Position numbers and translations under genes: made by a program. A DNA stretch of 10,704 nucleotides, taken from assembly GCA_020626545.1 (NCBI GenBank), contig JAHKZS010000207.1, forward strand, positions 1 through 10,704, in the 5' to 3' direction. Position 1 is the first letter of the stretch; each line of letters starts with the position of its first letter. The notes beneath the pieces were generated by a model that was not told the origin of the DNA, made no database searches, and worked only from the letters and a program-made list of their open reading frames with translations. The stretch is from a bacterium. Its GTDB lineage: Bacteria; Bacillota; Clostridia; Oscillospirales; Acutalibacteraceae. Below, one piece after another: positions 1 to 8,459 of this stretch.

Positions 1-1150
1 GCTCTTGAATTTTATCTCCGCTTCTGCTTGAGTTTGTATTAATAACATTAAGCTTATCTGAAACCTCATCATAAGTTTCCTGTTTATTAACAATATATTT
101 TTCAAGTTCAGAGATTTTTTCTTTTTTCTTTTCAATATCGTTGAGCGCGTCTTCAGCGTCGATATCAACTTTTTTTATCTCGTCTTTAAGTCTTTCGATA
201 TTTTCTTTATTATGAAGAATATCATTTTCGCTTACAGAAACAGAAGATTTTTTTGAACTTATTTCAGCTATAATGTTGTTAATATTCTCTCTGATAGACT
301 CTATATCAGAAGAATACTGAGCGTTTTTAAGATAGATATTTTCGGTTTCATTCTGGATATTTTCCAAAGCCTCATCAGCCTGAGAATGTTGCAGACGAGA
401 AATCTCTATTTTATCCTCTTCTTCTTTAATTGTCTTATTACTGTTGTTAATAGTATTAACCCAAAGCGCGATTTCGATATCTTTCTTTTCGCCGGAGTAT
501 TCCAGGAATTTTTCTGCTTTATCGGATTGCTTTTTAAGCGGGCCGACTCTTTCCTCCAGGTCCGTTACAATATCTCTTAGACGTAAAAGGTTGTCCTCTG
601 TATGCTTTAGCTTTCTTTCGGACTCGATTTTTTTATATCTGTATCTTGATATTCCAGCGGCTTCCTCGAAAATCTCACGTCTATCCTCGCTTTTTGAGGA
701 TACAATACTGTCAATTTTACCCTGGCCTATCATAGAATATCCATCACGGCCGAGACCGGTATCCATAAATAACTCGTTTACATCTTTGAGACGAACTTGA
801 GTACCGTTTATAAGATATTCGCTTTCTCCGCTACGGAAATAACGTCTTGTAACAGCTACATTATCGCCGTCGTACTGCAGGAATCTGTCTTTATTTTGAA
901 TGTTTAAGGTAACCTCCGCGTAGCCTTTGGCTTTACGGTCATCGGTTCCGTTAAATACAACATCCTCCATTTTAGAACAGCGCAGACTTTTAGGCGACTG
1001 CTCGCCGAGTACCCAGCGTATAGCGTCGCTTATATTACTTTTACCTGAACCGTTAGGACCTACGACAGAGGTCATACCTGTATCAAATTCTAATTTAGTT
1101 TTATCAGGAAATGTTTTAAAACCTTGAATCTCAAGAGATTTTAATAGCAT
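1..1150 (-). CDS. smc: Chromosome partition protein SMC, N-terminal part (runs off left edge)
   Basis: SMC is the ATPase core of bacterial condensin; with ScpA and ScpB it organises and helps segregate the chromosome. My translation of the minus strand from ATG at 1150 gives 383 open residues with no stop before the window edge. It begins MLLKSLEIQGFKTF, the usual SMC start. The Walker A motif GPNGSGKS is at about residues 31-38 and the Q-loop region IGQGKID at about 141-147. From about residue 165 the sequence is charged and rich in Lys, Glu, Leu and Ile, as expected of the first coiled-coil arm. The hinge, second arm and Walker B/signature half lie outside the window. An AGGTGA Shine-Dalgarno site lies just upstream, and only 8 nt separate the start from the radical SAM stop codon, so the two genes are probably co-transcribed. 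Identification is secure; the gene is cut only by the window. Confidence 0.96.
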   Translation of the reverse strand, partial: MLLKSLEIQGFKTFPDKTKLEFDTGMTSVVGPNGSGKSNISDAIRWVLGEQSPKSLRCSKMEDVVFNGTDDRKAKGYAEVTLNIQNKDRFLQYDGDNVAVTRRYFRSGESEYLINGTQVRLKDVNELFMDTGLGRDGYSMIGQGKIDSIVSSKSEDRREIFEEAAGISRYRYKKIESERKLKHTEDNLLRLRDIVTDLEERVGPLKKQSDKAEKFLEYSGEKKDIEIALWVNTINNSNKTIKEEEDKIEISRLQHSQADEALENIQNETENIYLKNAQYSSDIESIRENINNIIAEISSKKSSVSVSENDILHNKENIERLKDEIKKVDIDAEDALNDIEKKKEKISELEKYIVNKQETYDEVSDKLNVINTNSSRSGDKIQE

Positions 1151-1158
1151 ATTTTCAC

Positions 1159-2145
1159 CTATTTTATTAAAATATCGTACTTATCTAAACTGTTATCGGA
1201 TTTAAAAGTTATATTGTAACCTAATTGATTTAGTTTATTTAGATTACATTTATTTTGTCCTATAGCTTTTGATAATGACTTTTGATTAACATAAACTATA
1301 ACGTCTTTTTTATTAACGTTAGTTAAATGTGATTGTATTTTATCTAGAAAAATTCTATTTTCACATAATTCTTTAAAAGCAGGGTGATAATTATCAGCAA
1401 CATCATTCTCTTTTAAAGAATCACTGTAATGAAGTCCAACACGAATTACATCAATATCGTTCTCATTAAATAAAGATATAATTTTTGAACATAAAGAAAC
1501 CGATTCATCAAGATTGTATGGTATGTATTCACCGCGGTTATATAAGAGTTCAAGCTCGGTATTTTTCATTATTACTGTGGGATAAACCCTTACACAATCA
1601 GGCTTTAGTTTAATAAACTCTTTAGCTGTATATAAATCAGTTTCATAGTCGCTTTTATACAAGCCTGTCATCATCTGTAACCCAAGATTAAATCCATATT
1701 CTTTAATCAATCTTGACGCATTTCTTATACAGTCGGAGTTATGGCCTCTTTTGTTTACATTCAGCACTTCATCGTTCATAGATTGAGCGCCGAGTTCAAT
1801 TGTTGTTACATTATATTTCTTTAAAAGAATTAATATCTCATCATCAATATAATCAGGTCTTGTAGAAATACGAATACCTTTAAACCTGCTTATATAAGGT
1901 TTAGCCGCCTCAAGTAAAGAAATCATATAATCTCGGTTAATCGCTGTAAAACTTCCGCCGAAAAAAGCGATTTCTGAGTTTACAGTATCATCGCCGAGGT
2001 ATTCTATGGCGTTTTCGATTGTGTTTTTTACGTCGTTACAATCGGGCTGGCTATTTTGCCCTGTAATCTCTCTTTGGTCACAAAATGAACATTGATGCGG
2101 ACAACCGTTATGAGGTACAAATATCGCGATATTATTGTGTTTAAT
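1159..2145 (-). CDS. Elp3-like radical SAM protein with apparent ATT start
   Basis: This is a probable radical SAM enzyme of 328 residues. The part beginning at the first ATG (1926) lacks the iron-sulfur cluster motif, but the same frame stays open upstream. There it encodes FVPHNGCPHQCSFCDQRE, giving the CX3CX2C cluster Cys15-Cys19-Cys22, followed by the SAM-binding FFGGSFTAI at about residues 61-69. Later it has STRPDYI (strand beta-4 region), ELGAQSMND and a DNYHPAFKELCE segment seen in Elp3/YhcC-like proteins. An in-frame TGA at 2152-2154 leaves only TGG, GTT and ATT before the conserved sequence. ATT at 2145 is the best start: it yields MKHNNIAIFVPHNGCP and has GGAG 10 nt upstream. The gene overlaps the rnc stop by 3 bases within ATTAA, which suggests translational coupling. 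The C-terminus, about residues 292-318, resembles a KH-type RNA-binding motif. The substrate is unknown; an RNA target is an inference. A sequencing error at the start codon is the main alternative. Confidence 0.86.
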   Translation of the reverse strand: MKHNNIAIFVPHNGCPHQCSFCDQREITGQNSQPDCNDVKNTIENAIEYLGDDTVNSEIAFFGGSFTAINRDYMISLLEAAKPYISRFKGIRISTRPDYIDDEILILLKKYNVTTIELGAQSMNDEVLNVNKRGHNSDCIRNASRLIKEYGFNLGLQMMTGLYKSDYETDLYTAKEFIKLKPDCVRVYPTVIMKNTELELLYNRGEYIPYNLDESVSLCSKIISLFNENDIDVIRVGLHYSDSLKENDVADNYHPAFKELCENRIFLDKIQSHLTNVNKKDVIVYVNQKSLSKAIGQNKCNLNKLNQLGYNITFKSDNSLDKYDILIK

Positions 2146-2818
2146 AACCCATCAGCTCCAAAGCTTCTCTAGCAGCATTTTGTTCGGCTTCCTTTTTGCT
2201 TCTTCCTCCGCCTTTTCCTATAGAATTACTATTTAACAATACTTCAAATACAAAGTGTTTATCGTGGTCGGGGCCTGATTCGGAAACCAAACGGTATAGA
2301 AGTTTTTCGCCGGGATTTTTCTGAACAATCTCCTGTAAAGTAGTCTTATAATCTTTAAAGGGTTTGGTGTTTTTATTGTTAATCTCAGGTATAACAAACC
2401 TTAAAATATGTTTTTTAGCGGGTGCCATACCTCCGTCAAGATAAATTGCGGCGATAACCGCTTCGAAAGCGTCGGAAACAATGGACGGACGATTTGCGCC
2501 TCCGCCGTTTTTCTCGCCTTTACTTAATAATAGATATTCTCCGAGTTTTATTTGCTTGCCGAATTTATAAAGAGCTTTTTCACATACTAAAGCCGCTCTA
2601 AGCTTAGTTAACTCGCCTTCAGGTAATTCCGGCAAATTCTCGAAAATATATTCGGCTACTACAATTGATAAAACCGCGTCTCCAAGAAACTCTAAACGCT
2701 CGTTACATTTTATTTGTTTATCTTTAGCTTCATTGGCGTACGATGAGTGAGTAAGAGCCTCTCTCAATAAATCAGGATTATTAAACTTATATTCAATAAC
2801 TTTTTCAAAATCTTTCAT
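2141..2818 (-). CDS. rnc: Ribonuclease III
   Basis: RNase III cuts double-stranded RNA during rRNA maturation and mRNA turnover. From ATG at 2818 the product is 225 residues, normal for the family. The catalytic domain (about 1-150) carries the signature NERLEFLGD at residues 39-47, with Glu40, Glu43 and Asp47 as metal or catalytic positions, and a second acidic pair Asp116/Glu119 in SDAFEA. A double-stranded RNA-binding domain follows from about residue 153, ending in the GKGGGRSKKEAEQNAA helix motif. An in-frame ATG at 2839 would add seven residues. I prefer 2818 because GAGG lies 5 nt upstream of it and conserved sequence begins there. The plsX stop at 2820-2822 is one base from this start, so translation is probably coupled. 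acpP, often between plsX and rnc, is missing here. Confidence 0.97.
   Translation of the reverse strand: MKDFEKVIEYKFNNPDLLREALTHSSYANEAKDKQIKCNERLEFLGDAVLSIVVAEYIFENLPELPEGELTKLRAALVCEKALYKFGKQIKLGEYLLLSKGEKNGGGANRPSIVSDAFEAVIAAIYLDGGMAPAKKHILRFVIPEINNKNTKPFKDYKTTLQEIVQKNPGEKLLYRLVSESGPDHDKHFVFEVLLNSNSIGKGGGRSKKEAEQNAAREALELMGY
2156..2159 (-). promoter_or_regulatory. Shine-Dalgarno site for the radical SAM gene, inside rnc
   Basis: GGAG on the minus strand lies in the last codons of rnc, 10 nt before the ATT codon at 2145. It is the only purine-rich site positioned to serve that start, so it supports initiation at ATT rather than at the downstream ATG at 1926. Confidence 0.5.
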
Positions 2819-2819
2819 T

Positions 2820-3812
2820 TTATCCTCGTTTAACAGCATTAGTTATTTCGTTAATTACATCAGCTTCTACATATTCTTTAGTTAATCTAATCGCGTTTTT
2901 AAAGGTTTTAGCTTTAGCGCTTCCATGAGCTTTAAATACAGGCTTTAAAGTACCCATAATCGGCGCTCCGCCGTATTCGTTATAATCAAATTCCTTAACC
3001 ATTTTCTTTAAATCGCCCATAACAAGAGCCGCGGCAAGTTTACTTTTTGCATTCTTAGAGAAAAGTTCCTTGACTTTACCCATAATAGCTTTAGCTGTAC
3101 CTTCGTAAGTCTTTAACACTACGTTTCCGGTAAATCCGTCACAAACAGCTACATCGCAATTACCGTAAGGTAAATCTCTGCCCTCAACATTACCGATAAA
3201 ATTTATATCGGCGTCTTTAAGGATTTCAAAAGTTTTATGCTGAAGTTCCATTCCTTTATGTTCCTCAGCGCCGACGTTAATAAGTCCTACTCTCGGATCA
3301 GGAATCTTCATAACATTTTTCATATAAGCGGAACCCATTACCGCGTACTGCAGTATCATCTCGGGACGAGTTTCTAAATTTGCTCCCGCGTCAATAAGCA
3401 TAAAACATCCGCCGCCAAAATGCGGGAGTATAGGCGCAAATCCGGGACGTTTTATACCCTTTATACGTTTAGCTATAAGTGTACCGCCTACACATAAAGC
3501 GCCGCTGTTGCCGGCACTTACAAAAGCGTCTCCTTCGCCCTCGGAAAGCATTTTAAGCGCTACGGACATAGAACTGTCGGTTTTTTTCTTTAAAACAGAG
3601 TCAGCTTCTTCGTCCGTAGAAATTACTTCAGATGCGTTAACAATTGTAAAATCAGATATATCAAGGTTATTCTCAGAGGAGACAGTCTTAATTACTTCTT
3701 CCCGCCCTACAAGAATAATATCGACTCCATATTCATGATGAGCTTGTATTGATCCTTTTATAATCTCTAAAGGAGCGTTATCTCCGCCCATTGCGTCCAC
3801 TAAAATTTTCAT
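2820..3812 (-). CDS. plsX: Phosphate acyltransferase PlsX
   Basis: PlsX transfers the acyl group from acyl carrier protein to phosphate, making acyl-phosphate for PlsY, the first step of membrane phospholipid synthesis in most Gram-positive bacteria. The 330-residue product is full length. It opens with MKILVDAMGGDNAP, the family hallmark, and has the SAGNSGAL segment at about 101-108 and conserved GFAPILP, DAGAN and CDGFTGNV stretches. It is a soluble, membrane-associated enzyme and no signal peptide or transmembrane helix is seen. The start ATG overlaps the trmFO stop as ATGA, and GGAAAG lies 9 nt upstream. Downstream it abuts rnc by one base. The adjacent acpP of many Firmicutes is absent, so its acyl carrier protein must be encoded elsewhere. 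Identification is firm. Confidence 0.97.
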   Translation of the reverse strand: MKILVDAMGGDNAPLEIIKGSIQAHHEYGVDIILVGREEVIKTVSSENNLDISDFTIVNASEVISTDEEADSVLKKKTDSSMSVALKMLSEGEGDAFVSAGNSGALCVGGTLIAKRIKGIKRPGFAPILPHFGGGCFMLIDAGANLETRPEMILQYAVMGSAYMKNVMKIPDPRVGLINVGAEEHKGMELQHKTFEILKDADINFIGNVEGRDLPYGNCDVAVCDGFTGNVVLKTYEGTAKAIMGKVKELFSKNAKSKLAAALVMGDLKKMVKEFDYNEYGGAPIMGTLKPVFKAHGSAKAKTFKNAIRLTKEYVEADVINEITNAVKRG

Positions 3813-5122
3813 ATTTTCACGCTTTCCAGAAATAATTTTAAGTCGTTTAACGACCTGTCCGCGTACGCTTGTCCGCGTTCTCTTTTATCACGCGGACGAT
3901 ATATGAGTTCGGGCAAAATACCAAAATTGGCGCCCATGGGTTGAAAGTCTTTTACAGTATCGTCAGCTATATACCGGCTTAAAGAACCAATAATTGTAGT
4001 TTCAGGTAACAAAAAAGTATCTTCACCGTTTAAACGCTTATAGGCGTTAATTCCGGCTATAATACCGGAAGACGCGCTTTCCATATAACCCTCGACTCCA
4101 GTAATCTGTCCCGCAAAGAATACATTCGGATTATTTTTTACACTAAAATCGCTGTTTAGAATCTTTGGAGAATTTAAGAAAGTATTCCTGTGCATAACGC
4201 CGTATCTTACAAACTCGGCGTTTTTTAGTGCCGGGATAAGTCCGAAAACACGTTTTTGTTCAGGAAACTTGAGGTTAGTCTGAAAACCTACGAGATTATA
4301 CATAGTACCGGAAGAATTCTCTTTTCTAAGCTGTAATACAGCCCATGGTCTGTGACCTGTGTTTGGATCGGTAAGACCTACCGGCTTCATAGGGCCGAAA
4401 CGTATAGTATCGTGACCACGTTGAGCCATAACCTCAATAGGCATACAGCCTTCGTATACTTTAGGATCTCTAACGTCAAAGTCGTTAATCGGAGCGCGCT
4501 CGGCGTTTACAAGCGCCTCATAGAAAACCTCGTATTCTTCCTTATTCATAGGACAGTTTAAATAATCTGTCTTATCGCCTTTTCCGTAGCGTGACTCAAA
4601 GAAAGCTCTGCTCATATCAACGCTCTTAAAGTCAACAATCGGAGCTGCCGCGTCAAAAAAAGAAAGTGAATCTCCAAACAACTCGCTGATTTTATCCGCT
4701 AAAGCGTCGGAAGTTAAAGGTCCTGTCGCTATAATGGTAATTTCAGATTGATTTATAGAGGTTATTTCCTCATTAATTACCTTTATATTTTTATTTGATT
4801 TAATCTCATCAGTGACTATTTTTGAGAAAACATTTCGGTCAACAGCTAAAGCTCCGCCGGCGGGAACTCTCGCTTTATCGGCGGCTTTTAAAAGAATTGA
4901 ATCAAGATTTCTCATTTCTTCTTTTAATAAACCGGCGGCTGAATTAACCCTATTAGCTTTCAACGAATTAGAACATACAAGTTCCGCAAACATATCGGAT
5001 TTATGAGCGGGAGATTTTTTAGCGGGCTTCATTTCGTAAAGATTAACCTTTACACCGCGTTTAGCAAGCTGATAAGCGGCTTCGCAACCAGCCATTCCCG
5101 CTCCAATAACATTTACAACCAT
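3809..5122 (-). CDS. trmFO: Methylenetetrahydrofolate-tRNA-(uracil-5-)-methyltransferase TrmFO
   Basis: TrmFO makes 5-methyluridine at position 54 of tRNA using methylenetetrahydrofolate as carbon donor and FAD/NAD(P)H as reductant, a pathway found in many Gram-positives in place of SAM-dependent TrmA. The 437-residue protein starts with a Rossmann dinucleotide fold, VIGAGMAGCEAAYQLAKRG (about residues 5-23), ending in the acidic YEMKP strand. Conserved segments include AELVCSNSLK with Cys50, VPAGGALAVDR (86-96) and YEGCMPIEVMAQRG. The last of these places Cys226 at the position of the catalytic cysteine known from Bacillus TrmFO. VFFAGQITGVEGYMESA near residue 340 is the second FAD-contact region. 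Only 5 nt separate it from the topA stop, and it overlaps plsX by 4 nt. The Shine-Dalgarno site (GAGAAAAG) is weak, consistent with coupling to topA translation. The alternative name gid is obsolete. Confidence 0.97.
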   Translation of the reverse strand: MVVNVIGAGMAGCEAAYQLAKRGVKVNLYEMKPAKKSPAHKSDMFAELVCSNSLKANRVNSAAGLLKEEMRNLDSILLKAADKARVPAGGALAVDRNVFSKIVTDEIKSNKNIKVINEEITSINQSEITIIATGPLTSDALADKISELFGDSLSFFDAAAPIVDFKSVDMSRAFFESRYGKGDKTDYLNCPMNKEEYEVFYEALVNAERAPINDFDVRDPKVYEGCMPIEVMAQRGHDTIRFGPMKPVGLTDPNTGHRPWAVLQLRKENSSGTMYNLVGFQTNLKFPEQKRVFGLIPALKNAEFVRYGVMHRNTFLNSPKILNSDFSVKNNPNVFFAGQITGVEGYMESASSGIIAGINAYKRLNGEDTFLLPETTIIGSLSRYIADDTVKDFQPMGANFGILPELIYRPRDKRERGQAYADRSLNDLKLFLESVKI

Positions 5123-5127
5123 ATTGA

Positions 5128-7203
5128 TTAACTTTTCTCAGTTTTTTCGTATCCGCAATCTTTATTCTCACAGAATAAAACTTTTTTCTTACCTTTTTTC
5201 TTAAAGAGTATCTCTCCACACTGAGGACATCTTTCATTAACAGGCTCGTTCCAAGAAACAAAATCACACTTAGGATAATTACTGCATCCGTAAAAGATAG
5301 TCTTTCTCTTTGTAGTTTTTACAATTACATCGCCGTCGTTACATTTCGGACATTTTACGCCGATTTTCTGAACGTACTTTTTAACATTTTTACATTCAGG
5401 GTAACCGGGACAAGCGATGAACTTACCGTATCTGCCTACTTTAATAACCATATTACGTCCGCAGTTTTCGCAGATAATGTCGGTTTTATCCTCTTCAAGC
5501 TGGATTTTAACTCCGTCCATATCGGTTTTAGCTTTAGCTAAAGTTTTATCAAAATCCTGGTAAAAATCGTCGATAAGAGCTCTCCACTCTACTTCTCCGC
5601 TTTCTACAGTATCTAAGCTCTGCTCCATCTGAGCGGTAAACTTGAGGTTAACTATTTTAGAAAAACGCTCTTTCATAAGTTTTACCATAGCTTCGCCAAG
5701 CTCGGTCGGAATAAGAGTTTTTCCTTCGCGTTTTACGTACTCACGGCTTGTAATTGTAGAAATAGTAGCGGCGTAGGTAGAAGGACGTCCTATACCGTTT
5801 TCTTCAAGAGTTTTAATTAACGACGCTTCCGTATATCTCTGAGGCGGTTGAGTAAAGTGCTGGTTAGGTACAATTTCTTTCTTTCGAACGCTCATACCTT
5901 TTTCAAGATCAGGGAGCTGCGACGCTTTCTCCTCAGCTACATCCTTGCCTTCAACATAAAGAGAAGTAAAGCCGTCGAAGGATACTGTATATCCGGAAGC
6001 TTTAAAGATATGATTGTTGCCCTCAATCTCGGCTCTGGTTGTTTTCTGTATACAATCAGCCATCTGAGACGCGACAAATCTTTTCCAGATAAGGTTATAT
6101 AACTTATACTGGTCGCTGGATAAATTATGTTTAATCTTATCGGGCTCTAAAGACGGCATGGTAGGTCTGATAGCTTCATGTCCGTCCTGAGCGTTTGAAC
6201 GTGATTTAAACAATCTGGGCTTCGCGGGTAAATATTTATCTCCGTACTTAGAAGCTATATATCCTGTAACTTCGGAAATAGCCTGTGCGGAAATTCTTAA
6301 AGAGTCAGTTCTCATATAAGTAATAAGACCTGTAGCTCCCATATCGTCAATTTCAATTCCTTCGTAAAGCTCCTGAGCTACACGCATTGTACGTCTTGAC
6401 TGGAATCCGAGCTTTCTGGAAGCCTCCTGTTGTAAAGTAGATGTGATAAACGGAGGAGCAGGCGATTTCTTTCGTGTACCGTGTTTTACATCTTTTACAA
6501 AGAAATCAGCGTCCTCGAGTTCAGCGAGGATTTTTTTAGCTTCTTCCTCATTTTTAATCTTATCTTTTCCGAGATATAATGTTGCGGGGAAAGCTTTTCT
6601 GGAACCTTTAGGGATAAATTTCGCGTCGATTGACCAATATTCCTCAGGCTTAAACGCTCTTATTTCATCTTCTCTATCAACAATAATACGAACCGCTACA
6701 GATTGAACACGTCCCGCGGACATACCTCGCCTTATTTTTTGAGAGATAAACGGACTAAGTTTATAACCTACTAGACGGTCGAGAACACGTCTTGCTTGTT
6801 GAGCGTTAACAAGATTTAAGTTTATAGACCTCGGAGAACTCATACCTTGGGTAACGCCTGTTTTAGTAATTTCATTAAATTCTACTCGGTTTGAGTCGTT
6901 CAAATCAAGATCAAGTATATAAGCTAAATGCCATGAAATTGCTTCACCCTCTCGGTCAGGGTCGGTCGCGAGATATACTTTATCAGCTTCAGACGCGTGT
7001 GCTTTAATATCTTTTACTAAAGCTTCTTTTCCTTTGATAATAGAGTACTTAGGCTCGTAATTATTCTTTATATCTACACTTAATCTAGCGTTCGGTAAGT
7101 CACGAACGTGTCCCATAGACGCTATAACATCGTAATCCTTACCCAAATATTTTTTTATTGTCTTAGCCTTTGCGGGCGACTCAACAATAACTAAATTCGA
7201 CAT
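5128..7203 (-). CDS. topA: DNA topoisomerase I (type IA)
   Basis: TopA relaxes negative supercoils by a transient single-strand break. The 691-residue product has the N-terminal TOPRIM domain, with VESPAKAKTI (Glu8) and DPDREGE at about 81-87 binding Mg2+. The active-site motif GLITYMRTDS places the catalytic tyrosine at about Tyr296. Conserved RRGMSAGRVQSVA lies at about 158-170 and GIGRPSTYA in the core. Three C-terminal topoisomerase zinc ribbons follow from about residue 575 (CENC...CPGYPEC, CPKC...CSNYPKC, CPQC...CENKDC), each with four cysteines, so all three look able to bind zinc. The length is typical of Firmicutes TopA. GGAAAGG lies 10 nt before the ATG. The dprA-topA-trmFO order is classical for Firmicutes. 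The 59-nt gap upstream is the longest in this run, but I see no convincing promoter or terminator in it. Confidence 0.98.
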   Translation of the reverse strand: MSNLVIVESPAKAKTIKKYLGKDYDVIASMGHVRDLPNARLSVDIKNNYEPKYSIIKGKEALVKDIKAHASEADKVYLATDPDREGEAISWHLAYILDLDLNDSNRVEFNEITKTGVTQGMSSPRSINLNLVNAQQARRVLDRLVGYKLSPFISQKIRRGMSAGRVQSVAVRIIVDREDEIRAFKPEEYWSIDAKFIPKGSRKAFPATLYLGKDKIKNEEEAKKILAELEDADFFVKDVKHGTRKKSPAPPFITSTLQQEASRKLGFQSRRTMRVAQELYEGIEIDDMGATGLITYMRTDSLRISAQAISEVTGYIASKYGDKYLPAKPRLFKSRSNAQDGHEAIRPTMPSLEPDKIKHNLSSDQYKLYNLIWKRFVASQMADCIQKTTRAEIEGNNHIFKASGYTVSFDGFTSLYVEGKDVAEEKASQLPDLEKGMSVRKKEIVPNQHFTQPPQRYTEASLIKTLEENGIGRPSTYAATISTITSREYVKREGKTLIPTELGEAMVKLMKERFSKIVNLKFTAQMEQSLDTVESGEVEWRALIDDFYQDFDKTLAKAKTDMDGVKIQLEEDKTDIICENCGRNMVIKVGRYGKFIACPGYPECKNVKKYVQKIGVKCPKCNDGDVIVKTTKRKTIFYGCSNYPKCDFVSWNEPVNERCPQCGEILFKKKGKKKVLFCENKDCGYEKTEKS

Positions 7204-7262
7204 AGTTTCATAACCTTTCCGTATAATATAATTAAATTCATAATATAAATGGAATAATATTA

Positions 7263-8459
7263 TTAAATAATTTTATAACTTCTTCCCTGAACACATTTTA
7301 TAAGCTCTCTTAGTTCAAGAGTAGTAAGTATGGGAAGAATCTTAAAAACAGGTAGATTTGTTATTTCGGCGATCTTATCTATATGTATTGGTTCATAACT
7401 AATTGCGTAATAAACTTTGTTTTCATCGTCAGACAGATTAAGATTTTCTTTATGTAGGGGTATTTCACTTAAATCGTTCGTTCTTAATCCGTTAATATCC
7501 TTAGGCGCTTTTCCTTTTATTGGTATTACATCAATTACATCATCAGACGGTTGAGCGGATACCTCCAACTCAGTTGTAACATAAACATTTTCAAACGCGT
7601 CAATTATATCTTTATAATCGGTAACAAGAGTAGCAATTTTATTCTTAACAAGTTTATTAGAACCATCGAAATGTGAGTCGACGGGACCCGCTAAAGCAAA
7701 AATCTTTTTGTTAGGATTTTGTTCTAAAGCGGAATTTACAGTTATAAGAGAACCGCTCCTGCTCCCCGCCTCGATAACAAGAACTCCGTCGGATAAAGCC
7801 GAGATTATTCGATTTCTCTGAGGGAAATGATAACTATACGGTTCTGTATCAGGCGGATACTCGCTTATTACAGCTCCTTTATAGGTTATATCGCTTCTCA
7901 TCTTAGCGTTCTCGCGTAGATAATCATAATTTATTCCGCAACCCAACACACAAATGGTTACACCGTCGGCGGCTAAAGCGCCCAAATGAGATGAACAATC
8001 TACACCCAAAGCTCCGCCGCTAATTATAGTTACGCCTGATTTAGCTAAATTATACGCAAAACTATAAGATGATTTAATTCCATACATAGAAGCTTTTCTC
8101 GTACCGATTACGGCGATAGACATTCTGTCGTCTATATCGGGAAGCGCGCCCGAAATATAAAGCACCGCAGGCGGATCGTCAATCTCAAAAAGACATTCCG
8201 GATACTCCGGGCTGTCTATACAAACCAAATAAAAGAAATAATGATTACATTTATTAATAATCTCATCAGCTACAGACAGAGGAGTATTTGTCATATTTTC
8301 AATTTCTTTGTTAGAAAACAAACCTGATAAACGCCATTCATTTTCGCCGCCAAGATAAAACTCCTCTATACTATCGTAAAGAAAAGTTAATTGTTTCGCT
8401 TTAGTTGTACAGTATCCGATTGATTGTGTAAACCAAATCCAATATCTGAGATTATTCAT
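7263..8459 (-). CDS. dprA: DNA-processing protein DprA (Smf)
   Basis: DprA binds single-stranded DNA and loads RecA during natural transformation; it is also kept in many bacteria not known to be competent. The 398-residue protein has an N-terminal helical region, then YPECLFEIDDPPAVLYISG (about 86-104) leading into the Rossmann-like fold. Hallmarks are AVIGTRKAS (116-124), SGGALGVD (147-154), GVTICVLGCGINYDY (166-180), FPQRNRIISALSDGVLVIEAG (212-232) and SGSLITVNSALEQ. A linker of about 60 residues leads to a C-terminal winged-helix-like domain (about 340-398) of the DprA C-terminal type. The start ATG overlaps the upstream methyltransferase stop as ATGA, with GGGA 9 nt before it. The SGGALGVD loop is usually SGxAxGID-like, so small variation is present, but no key region is missing. 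Whether the host is competent cannot be told from this window. Confidence 0.95.
   Translation of the reverse strand: MNNLRYWIWFTQSIGYCTTKAKQLTFLYDSIEEFYLGGENEWRLSGLFSNKEIENMTNTPLSVADEIINKCNHYFFYLVCIDSPEYPECLFEIDDPPAVLYISGALPDIDDRMSIAVIGTRKASMYGIKSSYSFAYNLAKSGVTIISGGALGVDCSSHLGALAADGVTICVLGCGINYDYLRENAKMRSDITYKGAVISEYPPDTEPYSYHFPQRNRIISALSDGVLVIEAGSRSGSLITVNSALEQNPNKKIFALAGPVDSHFDGSNKLVKNKIATLVTDYKDIIDAFENVYVTTELEVSAQPSDDVIDVIPIKGKAPKDINGLRTNDLSEIPLHKENLNLSDDENKVYYAISYEPIHIDKIAEITNLPVFKILPILTTLELRELIKCVQGRSYKII

Noticed and set aside
444..800. Plus-strand frame of 118 codons
   Set aside because: It is antisense to the smc coiled-coil region, and its Ser/Leu/Phe-rich composition is the complement of Lys/Glu-rich codons.
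1159..1926. Radical SAM gene beginning at ATG 1926 as a genuine short protein or a 5'-truncated pseudogene
   Set aside because: The frame continues upstream without a stop for 73 codons and encodes the conserved cluster and GGSF motifs, so the gene looks intact with a non-standard start.
2137..2150. Programmed +1 frameshift fusing rnc to the radical SAM frame
   Set aside because: RNase III ends normally after its RNA-binding domain, the site is not a known slippery sequence, and a separate start with its own GGAG is simpler.
2819..2839. rnc start at ATG 2839
   Set aside because: It lies within the plsX coding end with no suitable ribosome site, whereas GAGG is 5 nt before ATG 2818, where RNase III similarity begins.
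5061..5267. Minus-strand 68-codon frame across the topA-trmFO junction
   Set aside because: It overlaps the topA zinc ribbon and the trmFO start in another frame and has no recognisable motif.
7204..7262. Internal promoter between dprA and topA
   Set aside because: TATTAT-like hexamers occur, but the DNA is nearly all A and T and no -35 box of reasonable quality is at the right distance.
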